A stretch of DNA of 38,219 nucleotides from a virus. The DNA lies in the IMG/VR virus record IMGVR_UViG_3300046011_000969, positions 1 to 38,219 of that record; one strand, 5' to 3'. Below the pieces are notes generated by a model. It searched no databases, was not told the DNA's origin, and saw only the letters and a list, made by a program, of their open reading frames with translations. A program made the position numbers and the translations under genes. Position 1 is the first letter of the stretch, and every line of letters begins with the position of its first letter. Positions 6,674 to 14,148 of the stretch are shown here, piece after piece.

Positions 6674-7103
6674 ACTGTCGCGTCCCTTGCTTATCAATAA
6701 TTAACTTCTGTCCTCGCAACGCAGCGTCAGGTGTGTTAGCCACAGAGATGTGCGTCCAAGAATCAAACTCAAGGATGATCTGATCGAATGGCACCTGCGC
6801 CTCGATACAAGCCTCTACGACCTGCCGTGGGGTCATTCCGGGTACACGTATGTCTGCCGCACAGCCAAGCCTATGCTGGCTGGAATCTTTTGATCCAGCA
6901 GCATCATTGGTCTGTTTGCTACGAAACCCGCTATTTATCATCACGGGCTTGCCGCCTACAGCCTTCTTTACTTCTTCGAGAAGAGCCGCAAGACGCTTGA
7001 GATTATCGACTTCACCTTCGTTTGGAGTGTTGTCAAAGCCGTGGCGAGCCGCTGTTTCACTTCTTGTAAGTTCATCATAAGTAAAATGCTCCGATAAGTT
7101 CAT
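6666..7103 (-). CDS. Endolysin, peptidase M15 type
   Basis: A 145-residue zinc peptidase of the M15 (D-Ala-D-Ala carboxypeptidase/VanY-like) group used by many phages as endolysin. Metal ligands are visible: His77 and Asp84 in SSQHRLGCAADI, and His118 in SWTHIS. It should cleave peptide cross-bridges of peptidoglycan at the end of infection. There is no signal peptide, so it needs a holin; two membrane proteins lie immediately upstream in the same operon and overlap its start as ATGA. Confidence 0.9.
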   Translation of the reverse strand: MNLSEHFTYDELTRSETAARHGFDNTPNEGEVDNLKRLAALLEEVKKAVGGKPVMINSGFRSKQTNDAAGSKDSSQHRLGCAADIRVPGMTPRQVVEACIEAQVPFDQIILEFDSWTHISVANTPDAALRGQKLIIDKQGTRQYG

Positions 7104-7327
7104 TTTTGCTGGTTGCTTCCTATCTTGATCCCGGTAATTAGCCCGATAAATCCACCCACGATGGTTTGAAAGGCTGGCATCAGCATCTCAAAAATCTTGT
7201 TGTTGTCTACCTTGTCGTCAAATAAACCAACGCAGACCGACATTGTCATACCTAGAAGAATCATCGAAAGAGAAATGGTTGCAATAATTGTTATCCAAAA
7301 TCCAAGTCTTTCAAGGTTTGAAGTCAT
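7100..7327 (-). CDS. Two-span membrane protein, putative holin component
   Basis: A 75-residue protein with two predicted membrane segments (about residues 10-33 and 52-68) and a short polar tail. It is coupled on both sides by ATGA overlaps to a 3-span holin-like protein and to the M15 endolysin. Size, topology and position fit a holin, antiholin or accessory pore protein. No specific family is recognised. Confidence 0.65.
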   Translation of the reverse strand: MTSNLERLGFWITIIATISLSMILLGMTMSVCVGLFDDKVDNNKIFEMLMPAFQTIVGGFIGLITGIKIGSNQQK

Positions 7328-7764
7328 TTCTTTTGTTCCAAAAGTTCATCTAATTGTTGAGACTTTTCCTTGCTTCCAGCGCTTGATCCAAAGTAGTAGC
7401 CCAATACCATAGTCATGGCGCTAGTCAAAGCACCAAGCACATAGATCAAAATGTCCTTAGATTGGCTATTTACCTCAACGAAAATGATTACTAAGAACAA
7501 GATAAAGGTAAGGGACACAGTGCCTAATGCGAGGATGGGAGTGACAATCTTATTGATTGTCGGGGCAAACTCGCTAGTAGCAATCTCAATCTCACGCTTA
7601 CGGGCAGAATCCATTTCCTTTACGTGAGCCTCAAGTTCAGCCAGTTGACCTTTCTGAGCCATTTCCATCAGGGTAGCCTGAGCCTTAGCCTTAGCCTCTG
7701 GGTCAGGCAAAACCTTATCTAATACCTTTTCCCCAATTGAAAGTAGTGCTGCTATAGGAATCAT
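7324..7764 (-). CDS. Holin of the GTA 3-TM type
   Basis: A 146-residue protein with an N-terminal amphipathic region (IPIAALLSIGEKVLDKVLPD), a charged helix around residues 30-65, and hydrophobic spans at about 75-95 and 105-125. The pattern of LxxxGxxLDKxxPDPxxxA followed by spans is that of the holin family first described in gene transfer agents (GTA_holin_3TM). It would form the membrane lesion that lets the endolysin out. It precedes the endolysin with one small membrane protein in between. Confidence 0.75.
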   Translation of the reverse strand: MIPIAALLSIGEKVLDKVLPDPEAKAKAQATLMEMAQKGQLAELEAHVKEMDSARKREIEIATSEFAPTINKIVTPILALGTVSLTFILFLVIIFVEVNSQSKDILIYVLGALTSAMTMVLGYYFGSSAGSKEKSQQLDELLEQKK

Positions 7765-8219
7765 AAGTGGCCTTTAGCGATGTAATAAATAGTGACAACC
7801 ATAAACGCCATCATCACGCAAATAATTTGCAACTCCCGCATCTTCTTAATGTCTCTGCCCAGTGCATCTTTGCTTTTAGCATGACGAGTCATCATGTCCT
7901 CTTTAATCTTTTTAACCTTCTCAAACTCTTCCAGCCCTTTGAACTCACCAAACTGCTGAACAAGAAAGTCTCTTACTTCTAACTCCATACGGCGGATTTG
8001 ATCTAGCCTACGCCACTCACTCATGGCGGTCATAATGGTTATCTCGCCATCTTGCTTACTACGTACAGTCTTGAAGGCATGACGGGCTTTTACCTCCGCC
8101 ATGCCAAAGTTTTGAATCGACTCTACTGCTGAACTAATCTCCCTGCCAGATTCAATCGCAGACTTTATGCTTTTCGTTGCCGCTTTCGCGGTACCGATAA
8201 TTGGATCTAAGTCGCTCAC
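7761..8219 (-). CDS. Coiled-coil protein with C-terminal membrane anchor
   Basis: A 152-residue protein starting with GTG; AAGGTGAT sits just upstream. Residues 1-130 are helical and charged (an extended coiled coil is likely), and residues about 130-148 (LQIICVMMAFMVVTIYYIA) form one C-terminal membrane span. It opens the lysis cluster. A virion membrane-interaction role or a spanin-like role are both conceivable; no signal peptide or lipobox is visible. Confidence 0.65.
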   Translation of the reverse strand: MSDLDPIIGTAKAATKSIKSAIESGREISSAVESIQNFGMAEVKARHAFKTVRSKQDGEITIMTAMSEWRRLDQIRRMELEVRDFLVQQFGEFKGLEEFEKVKKIKEDMMTRHAKSKDALGRDIKKMRELQIICVMMAFMVVTIYYIAKGHL

Positions 8220-8244
8220 ATATCACCTTAAATGCCCCTGACTA

Positions 8245-8592
8245 TTACAAGCCTTCGCCCGGAGTAATATACAACTCAGCGTTATTGTGTGGTGCAATAA
8301 TCCTAGCGTACACAGTTTTTGTAGGGCTGACCTGCGGCCCCGTAAATGTCTTCTCAGCGTAAGGCGCTATGGCTACAACAGCGGCACCGTTGGTGCTTGG
8401 TATCGCCGCTGTAATGTTGACGTTATCCCCATAAGCAACGAAGACAGGATTGTTCTTGTCCGGGTTAAACACAAAATACTGGTTCACTGGACTTACGGCA
8501 GTAATGGCAACCACCACTCCCTGCGTGTTAGCCGTTGATGCGGTTGCAACAACGCAATTACCCATCGGTTGAAATGGAATGTTATTAGCCAT
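8245..8592 (-). CDS. Beta-rich virion-type protein, paralogue of next gene
   Basis: A 115-residue Thr/Val/Ala/Asn-rich protein, probably a beta sandwich. It shares with the adjacent upstream gene the start MANNIxFQxxGN, a central block, and the end (Y)ITPGEG. The two are tandem duplicates that have diverged. Such small beta proteins are typically capsid decoration or fibre-associated proteins, though this pair is far from the capsid gene. The start overlaps the preceding stop as TAATG. Confidence 0.65.
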   Translation of the reverse strand: MANNIPFQPMGNCVVATASTANTQGVVVAITAVSPVNQYFVFNPDKNNPVFVAYGDNVNITAAIPSTNGAAVVAIAPYAEKTFTGPQVSPTKTVYARIIAPHNNAELYITPGEGL

Positions 8593-8933
8593 TAAGAGAT
8601 TCCTTCTCCCGGCGTGATGTATATCACACCGTTAGCGTCTTGAGAGATAACGGAGATGAACACCGTTCTATCGGCGCTAGTCTGTTGAGAGGTAACGACT
8701 GCGGTTTGCCCGTTGGCAAGCCATAGTCCCGGCTGGCTAGTAGTCATAGTCGGCAACACGGCAGTTACGTTGGATTCCGACAGCAGAACAAATGCCGTGG
8801 TGTTTCCAGACGTAATACGGTATTGGTTGCTAGGAGCGTTACCAGTAACACTCTTGCTTACCGCCGTATTAGCCGTGGTTGTTACGACTACAAAGGTATT
8901 CCCAGTAGCCTGAAATGCTATGTTATTAGCCAT
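8592..8933 (-). CDS. Beta-rich virion-type protein, tandem paralogue
   Basis: A 113-residue protein starting MANNIAFQATGNTFVVVTTT and ending VIYITPGEGIS, homologous to the downstream neighbour at 8245-8592. Strand-forming residues dominate and there are no Cys. Tandem duplication followed by divergence may give two related surface proteins with different binding properties. Its start directly abuts the stop of the preceding gene. Confidence 0.65.
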   Translation of the reverse strand: MANNIAFQATGNTFVVVTTTANTAVSKSVTGNAPSNQYRITSGNTTAFVLLSESNVTAVLPTMTTSQPGLWLANGQTAVVTSQQTSADRTVFISVISQDANGVIYITPGEGIS

Positions 8934-9182
8934 TTAGATAATCCTTTTGCCTCCGGCATTTCCCGGCTTAGATGTTGGGGATAGTTTTGTACTACCGGAG
9001 CCAGAGTAGTCCCAAACGCCTACAAAGCCTTGAGGCTGGCGGCGGGTAGGCTGCATATGACCACAAGCGTCCGTAATGACTGCTGGACGATAAGGCTCAC
9101 CTGCGGGGCCTTTCTTGTACTCACCGTTGCCATTCCCGTTTCCGTTCATGTACACACTAGTTTTGCTGATCTTTAGTTTCAT
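8934..9182 (-). CDS. Gly/Asn-rich hypothetical protein
   Basis: An 82-residue basic, low-complexity protein with an NGNGNGNG run at residues 13-20 and an extended Gly/Pro/Ser tail. The longer frame reaches 9293, but ATG 9182 is preferred because GAGAGGAT sits just before it. It overlaps the end of the membrane-protein gene upstream by 26 bases. It looks unstructured and may be a virion linker or assembly protein; no family is recognised. Confidence 0.5.
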   Translation of the reverse strand: MKLKISKTSVYMNGNGNGNGEYKKGPAGEPYRPAVITDACGHMQPTRRQPQGFVGVWDYSGSGSTKLSPTSKPGNAGGKRII

Positions 9183-9384
9183 TTTTAATCCTCTCAATGT
9201 TAATGCAAGGTAAAAAGACGCACACTGCAAAAAACGCAGCCATCGCCATACGTTCCCAAGAAGGCTCTTGCATCGTCCACAGAGCCAGTCCAAAACTCAT
9301 CCCCATAGATAAGATGGTCAATAACCGCATAGATATTACTTCCATCGTTATCCGTAGAATCTTCAACAACATTCCTTCCGTCAT
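9157..9384 (-). CDS. Small two-span membrane protein
   Basis: A 75-residue protein with hydrophobic segments at about residues 19-37 (MRLLTILSMGMSFGLALW) and 47-60 (AMAAFFAVCVFLPC) and a polar C-terminal tail. The start has AGGAG at ideal spacing and lies 2 bases after the preceding stop. It is in the tract of tiny genes between internal virion proteins and lysis genes, so an extra holin or a membrane-interaction protein is possible. Confidence 0.6.
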   Translation of the reverse strand: MTEGMLLKILRITMEVISMRLLTILSMGMSFGLALWTMQEPSWERMAMAAFFAVCVFLPCINIERIKNETKDQQN

Positions 9385-9386
9385 AA

Positions 9387-9590
9387 CTACTCTCCTTCTT
9401 CATCGTTATAAAAACCTTTACCCCACTCGTCATCCGAAATCTTCTGTTTGATCTGTTCCAGTTTGAGAGCGCGGTCTAATACTTTAGTCTTGTCGGTCAA
9501 AGAGGCAGTCGAGTCACTCATTACTTGACGCAGTAACGTGTTCACCGCTTCCTCTAGTTCCGGGTTCAGCCCCTTTTGTTTCTTGCTCAT
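9387..9590 (-). CDS. Small acidic helical protein
   Basis: A 67-residue helical protein (NPELEEAVNTLLRQVM, then KTKVLDRALKLEQIKQK) with an acidic tail. Its ATG overlaps the stop of the preceding small gene as ATGA. No family is recognised. The helical pattern with regular Leu suggests oligomerisation, as in small scaffold-like or portal-plug proteins. Confidence 0.6.
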   Translation of the reverse strand: MSKKQKGLNPELEEAVNTLLRQVMSDSTASLTDKTKVLDRALKLEQIKQKISDDEWGKGFYNDEEGE

Positions 9591-9757
9591 CTACTTATTT
9601 TTCTAAGGGAACGAGTAGTCTTCTTTGCGTCTAGTGGTTTTAGATTACGCGCTCTCATAGCATCCTCAGAGCCAGTTGTCTCATTGGCAGAGTTGCGAGC
9701 AGCAGAGCGATCAGCCTGACGCTTTTCCATATTAGTCATTTCTTGATAGTTTTTCAT
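9587..9757 (-). CDS. Small charged protein (56 aa)
   Basis: A 56-codon frame linked to both neighbours by ATGA overlaps, which makes it very likely real. The product is highly charged, starts MKNYQEMTNMEKRQADRSAA and ends in a basic tail. It shares a loose pattern (KRQADRSAAR versus KNEADRASRD) with the protein encoded just upstream, so the two may be old duplicates. Function is unknown. Confidence 0.6.
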   Translation of the reverse strand: MKNYQEMTNMEKRQADRSAARNSANETTGSEDAMRARNLKPLDAKKTTRSLRKISR

Positions 9758-9939
9758 CGTTTGCCCTTGCGTGTCTCACGCTTCGTAACCTTCATTTCAC
9801 CACGGGTCATGGCTGCACCAGAACGCTCATTCATATCACGCGAAGCGCGATCAGCCTCATTCTTTTGCATTTGACGCATCATTTCATTACGTTCTGATTC
9901 AGTAATTGCTGAACCATACATATTTCTCATATCTTTCAT
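9754..9939 (-). CDS. Small Met/Arg-rich charged protein (61 aa)
   Basis: A 61-residue protein very rich in Met, Arg, Lys and Glu with a basic end (KVTKRETRKGKR). It is coupled by ATGA overlaps to the DUF6496-like gene before it and to the 56-residue gene after it. Composition suggests an RNA- or DNA-binding or virion-packaged peptide. No family is recognised. Confidence 0.6.
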   Translation of the reverse strand: MKDMRNMYGSAITESERNEMMRQMQKNEADRASRDMNERSGAAMTRGEMKVTKRETRKGKR

Positions 9940-10112
9940 TTGCGCTTGCTCTTTCTGGCGCTGGCGTATGCGGCAGCAGCAGCCTGTTTCATTGCGGCAC
10001 GTTTGCTAGACGGACGGGAAGTGCCGAGTTTTCCAGTACGCTTAAACTTGCTCACCATCTCACCGATATTCTTTGAGATGGTCTTTTGGCTAGAGCCTTT
10101 CATTAACGGCAT
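9936..10112 (-). CDS. DUF6496-like small basic protein
   Basis: A 58-residue basic protein that begins MPLMKGSSQKTISKNIGEMV, the signature start of a family of small phage proteins (DUF6496, from memory), and ends with an Ala-rich helix and Lys/Arg tail. A strong AGGAGG lies upstream and its ATG overlaps the stop of the large upstream gene (TAATG). Usually found next to late virion genes; function is unknown. Confidence 0.72.
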   Translation of the reverse strand: MPLMKGSSQKTISKNIGEMVSKFKRTGKLGTSRPSSKRAAMKQAAAAAYASARKSKRK

Positions 10113-11725
10113 TATCTTTCCTCCTGTGGAGTTGCTGGTATAAATTGTCGTGTAGCCGCTACTGGAGCAGCAAAGGATGCTGGTGTAGGCTGCGGACTTG
10201 CGCCACGCAACATGAGCCTTTGACCGCTTGGGCTATACAGATAAGACTGCAATCCCTTGCCTGCCAACAGCCCTGTTGGAATTGCTGCGCTTGCACCGCC
10301 AGTAAAAGGTATTCCAGCCAAACCAACCAATCCGCTAGTAGCACGGATATAGGGTGCTACGGCAGTTGCTTCCCTACCATAAACATCTAACCCACCGCCA
10401 ACAGCGCCAAGGGTTGTTTGTGGCCTACCGCCAGCGGTAGTTGCACCCGGTGCCGCAGGCGCAGCAAATGGCCTTTGCAAAAACTCAGTAGGACGCTTTT
10501 GAGCCACTACGTTCATCAAATCTGTTGGATCAACAATGCCACGAAGAATTAGTTGCCGTGACTTTTCGTTACGATTTGCGGCTTCTTGTATGTCTGAAAA
10601 AGCCGTGTATTTTGCTTTCCAATTAACAAAGTTGTTTTTGAAGTTTGGGTCTTTAACGCTGTTATATGCAGCATCGTCCCATTCGTTTATTAGTGTACGC
10701 AAAGCATTTGAACGCTGATAATCACCAGCATTTAAAGAACTAACATATTGACGATTTAATTGTTGCCGTGCAAGGTGCCATTCCTGTCCTGAAACAGGAA
10801 CATTTGTAAGTGACATATCCCTTGCGTTGGCAATAAGTTTTTGGAGCGGTTTGTTTTCAAGTTGTGGTATTGCAGAAAATGTTTCGTTTAGGGCTTGTTG
10901 AGCGCCGGGAGTTAGCGTTCTCAAACTAACTTTTTGGTTTGCAACTAATCCCTGCACTTCTTGGCTAAGATTTGCCCCTGCTTTACCAAGATCAATAAAC
11001 TCGCCTGTTTGACCCATAGCGCGATTTAATTCACGGCTAACAATAGGCGCATTACGAGCCATTAAAGGATTTTCGAATACTCGATCTAAAGTACGCACAA
11101 ATGCGTTTTCAGTCATATCGCTGATTGGCACTGTAATTCCGCGTTTTTCAGCCTCTTCCAATAGTTTACGCGTAGGAGCATTAGCAACATTAATTGCGCC
11201 GGGAGCCAACCGTGTAAAGCCTTCCTTAAATGCTTGACCGGCAGCACCAGCCCCAAATCCGATAGCACCAGCCTTTAGTCGTTGTTCCAACATACCCGCA
11301 TCTTCTTCAATAGAAGGGGTTGTCAAAGCGGTAGCGCCTGCCGCTGTGCCAGCAGTTTTAGCCATTCTCCCGGTTGCGGTAGCCGCTTGCAATGGCTTTG
11401 TAAGTTTTCCAAGGCCAAGGACATCAAACAACAAAGCGCCAGCCTGACGCTCTGGTTTCTCTTCTATTGCCGCTTGTGCGCGTTTTGCACCCCTTGTAGA
11501 GGCTTCTGAAATACCGGGAATCAATTGACCTACAGCAGTAGCCGCCCTAGCAGCACCAAGACCAGCGCCGTAGACCACTTGTGGATAGTCTACTTCCGGC
11601 TTCATAACTTTGAAAAACTCTTCCCAACTAGGCTCTTTTTTTGGTTTTGGAGTAAAAGTTTTTTTATCGTCTTCACCTAAAAGATCAATACCATCTTCAT
11701 CTGATAACAAGTCACGATCTTCCAT
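10112..11725 (-). CDS. Large internal virion protein (537 aa), putative DNA-ejection protein
   Basis: A 537-residue protein with Gly/Ala-rich stretches that could insert in membranes (about residues 50-70, 115-175 and 455-490) separated by helical regions rich in Arg, Asn and Gln. Acidic N-terminus, flexible Pro/Ala-rich C-terminus. No catalytic motif is seen. Length, composition and its place with two other large helical proteins after the tail genes match the internal core or ejection proteins of short-tailed phages, which leave the head first and extend the tail channel through the envelope. This role is inferred. Confidence 0.6.
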   Translation of the reverse strand: MEDRDLLSDEDGIDLLGEDDKKTFTPKPKKEPSWEEFFKVMKPEVDYPQVVYGAGLGAARAATAVGQLIPGISEASTRGAKRAQAAIEEKPERQAGALLFDVLGLGKLTKPLQAATATGRMAKTAGTAAGATALTTPSIEEDAGMLEQRLKAGAIGFGAGAAGQAFKEGFTRLAPGAINVANAPTRKLLEEAEKRGITVPISDMTENAFVRTLDRVFENPLMARNAPIVSRELNRAMGQTGEFIDLGKAGANLSQEVQGLVANQKVSLRTLTPGAQQALNETFSAIPQLENKPLQKLIANARDMSLTNVPVSGQEWHLARQQLNRQYVSSLNAGDYQRSNALRTLINEWDDAAYNSVKDPNFKNNFVNWKAKYTAFSDIQEAANRNEKSRQLILRGIVDPTDLMNVVAQKRPTEFLQRPFAAPAAPGATTAGGRPQTTLGAVGGGLDVYGREATAVAPYIRATSGLVGLAGIPFTGGASAAIPTGLLAGKGLQSYLYSPSGQRLMLRGASPQPTPASFAAPVAATRQFIPATPQEER

Positions 11726-11727
11726 TT

Positions 11728-12993
11728 TTATTCCTCTGCAATCGTATAACCACGTTTAATGTATAGTTCTTTTGCAGCGTCTTCTGAAATGTTTCTGGCT
11801 TTGGCGGTTGCTCTTACATTAGCCATTTTTGCAGATTTAATTTCCGGTGAATTACTTACTGGAGCGGTGCCACCGAGCCTAGCCATAAAATCTGGGTAGA
11901 GTTGTCTGTAGACGTTTTGATCTGTCTCCACATAACTTTCCAGTGCGTTTAGTTGGTTAACGATTGATTCTGCTGTTTTACCTTTCCAATCAGTAACGCC
12001 ACGCAAAATCTCATTTTCGTTTTTAGTAAGCGCTTTACCACCTTTTGAAAACCTATAGTCAGCGTCCATTTGGGCAAGCGCTGAACGCAATGGAACTCCA
12101 CCAACATCTAATCGGCTTATAAGTTGTTCGTTTAGAAGCGTTTTCAAGCCAAGTTGCTGCTTGTTATCTTTAATTAGACTAATCAAAGCAGGTATTCGAT
12201 TTTTAATACTTTGCCGCAGTGCAATACGGTCACGCTCTTCTTTGCTAGGTTCTTTTTCTTTTCCTTTGCCTTCAATTGCCTTATAAAGCGTTAGTTCCAC
12301 ATTATCGGCTAATTTCTTAGCGTCTTGAATACTTTGCCCAACCTCTGTAAAGCCTCTTGTTCTGCCTTTCAATGCTATAAAACTGTCTTGCAAAAGAGGG
12401 TCAAGTTCTTTTAACTTTACGGCACCAGCACCACGCCGAGCATTTTCAAGTTTCAATGCATCTTCGTAAATGTCTTTAGCAATTGATATTTTGTCTTTAA
12501 ATTTTGCAACTTCTGCTTCATATGCTTTTAATTCTCGGTTATAAAGGTCTTGCCTGCCTTCTTTAACCCCTCGGCTCATTCCTTCCATAGCAGCCAAGCC
12601 AGCACGACCACTGACAGAACCGCCAAAAGCGCCAATCAAAGCGGTCAAAGAAGCCAATTCCAATCCAGAAGCAGCGTCAAAATTGGTTATTTTGCGCTCT
12701 GGATAACCTTGCGTTGCAGCGCGTAATTCACCACTAGCCTTTTCTAGCCCTTTGACATAACCTTCTTCGTTTCTTCCCTCAGCGGCAATTTGGGCTTTTT
12801 TTAACCGTGCAAGTTCACGGTCTTCTTCCATCTGCGCTTGTGACTTTTCGCGCAAAAAAGACTCTTCCATTTCACGCGCTTTTTTACCACGGGCTAACCC
12901 GCTTGACTGTGTATTGATCTGACCTAAAGACGCAAACGGATCAATAGGTCTGTTAATAGTTTCAGTAAGTGTTGAGTCTTCTGGTGTAGCCAT
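11728..12993 (-). CDS. Coiled-coil internal virion protein (421 aa)
   Basis: A 421-residue charged, largely helical protein. Residues 35-90 and 140-190 look like coiled coils; residues 110-135 form a Gly/Ala-rich hydrophobic segment (LASLTALIGAFGGSVSGRAG) that may touch membrane. The start overlaps the stop of the preceding gene by one base. It is the middle member of a trio of internal-protein-like genes; a role in genome delivery is inferred from position only. Confidence 0.58.
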   Translation of the reverse strand: MATPEDSTLTETINRPIDPFASLGQINTQSSGLARGKKAREMEESFLREKSQAQMEEDRELARLKKAQIAAEGRNEEGYVKGLEKASGELRAATQGYPERKITNFDAASGLELASLTALIGAFGGSVSGRAGLAAMEGMSRGVKEGRQDLYNRELKAYEAEVAKFKDKISIAKDIYEDALKLENARRGAGAVKLKELDPLLQDSFIALKGRTRGFTEVGQSIQDAKKLADNVELTLYKAIEGKGKEKEPSKEERDRIALRQSIKNRIPALISLIKDNKQQLGLKTLLNEQLISRLDVGGVPLRSALAQMDADYRFSKGGKALTKNENEILRGVTDWKGKTAESIVNQLNALESYVETDQNVYRQLYPDFMARLGGTAPVSNSPEIKSAKMANVRATAKARNISEDAAKELYIKRGYTIAEE

Positions 12994-14147
12994 TATTCAT
13001 TCCTTTGACCGGGGCGCGGGGTTACTGGCTTTTCTTGCAAAACTGCGTCTGAAGCCTTTGTAGTTGCTGCTGGAGGGGCTGGAGGAGTTTGATTTTGTTG
13101 TGACGTTCCGCCATATTGTTGACCAATGTACGTATAAATACGGCCTAATGTATCTGACACATCACGATCAGCGGCAAGTTTTGCCCTGATAGCCGCTTCA
13201 TCGTAAGCATTAGCAAGGTTTAATTGTTTGATGGCATTGTTAAGATTTGTCTCGCTCAATTGAGCGCGACTACGTCCTAATTGGCCTTCAATCATTGCTT
13301 GCTGTGTACCCGTAGTTGCTCCACGGGAAGAACCTGCTTGACGTAACCGTGCCCGTGATGCTTCTTGTTGAGCCGCCTGTTGAGGTGTTAATTGTCCAGC
13401 CAAAGCCTGCTGACGCAATGCCTCACCTTGAGCGCGTAATGGTGCGCCTAACGCTCTCAACTCTGCTGCACTCTTTTCTGCTTCTCTTCTGGAACGTATT
13501 GCGTTAATTAAGGCTGGCAACGTAGTGGCACCAGTAGAAAGCATCTTTGCAACCGTAGGATACTGTCGTGCCAAATCTCTATATTGCGCCGCAGTATCTT
13601 CAATTCCTTGGGCGGCTGTTTGCAGAAATCCCGGTTCACCGCCGCCTGTCATTCTTTGAAACTGATCGGGTGCCATTCCAGCAACATCACTTGGAGTGTA
13701 TTGTGGGCCAAACCTACCGGGGCCAAAACCTATATCCATTTCTGGTTGCGCTTGAGGCTGCGCTTGAAAGTCTTGCCCAAAAAACTGATCTGCTGGCCCA
13801 AAGTTTGACTGCCCCGGCGCTTGTCGAACAGCATTTTGCGTATAATACGCTTCTGCTTCAGGGCTGATGCCACCGCTTGCGCTAGTCACTGGTTGACCCA
13901 TATATGGATCAAATTCAGAATTAAATTCAGAAGCCAGCAATTGTCCGTAATCTTCTTGAAACTCAGGCAAGCCAGTGTTCGGGTTTATATCCCCGGAACC
14001 ACCAGCGTCCATAAGCATCTGAGCCTCTTCTGGCGTGATATGGGCAAGCACGGTATCCCGGCCTCGACCAAGTTGACGTAGCATTTCTGCTAGTTCACGG
14101 GCATTTCCAGAGCCACCCATTCCAACTAAACTTTTCATTCCGGGCAT
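12993..14147 (-). CDS. Internal virion protein with GGSG-NPxTGLPEF motif (384 aa)
   Basis: A 384-residue protein. Residues 36-63 hold HITPEEAQMLMDAGG followed by GDINPNTGLPEF, a motif that recurs in many phage internal or tail-associated proteins. Residues 138-166 hold a block starting DIGFGPG that recurs in the adjacent 470-residue protein. The centre and C-terminus are Ala/Gln/Arg-rich and helical, with a Pro-rich end. It is probably a virion component involved in DNA ejection, by its context between two other large helical proteins. Confidence 0.6.
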   Translation of the reverse strand: MPGMKSLVGMGGSGNARELAEMLRQLGRGRDTVLAHITPEEAQMLMDAGGSGDINPNTGLPEFQEDYGQLLASEFNSEFDPYMGQPVTSASGGISPEAEAYYTQNAVRQAPGQSNFGPADQFFGQDFQAQPQAQPEMDIGFGPGRFGPQYTPSDVAGMAPDQFQRMTGGGEPGFLQTAAQGIEDTAAQYRDLARQYPTVAKMLSTGATTLPALINAIRSRREAEKSAAELRALGAPLRAQGEALRQQALAGQLTPQQAAQQEASRARLRQAGSSRGATTGTQQAMIEGQLGRSRAQLSETNLNNAIKQLNLANAYDEAAIRAKLAADRDVSDTLGRIYTYIGQQYGGTSQQNQTPPAPPAATTKASDAVLQEKPVTPRPGQRNE

Positions 14148-14148
14148 A

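Noticed and set aside
9200-9433. 77-codon minus frame overlapping the membrane-protein gene
   Set aside because: It overlaps a better gene with a strong leader at 9384 and lacks one of its own.
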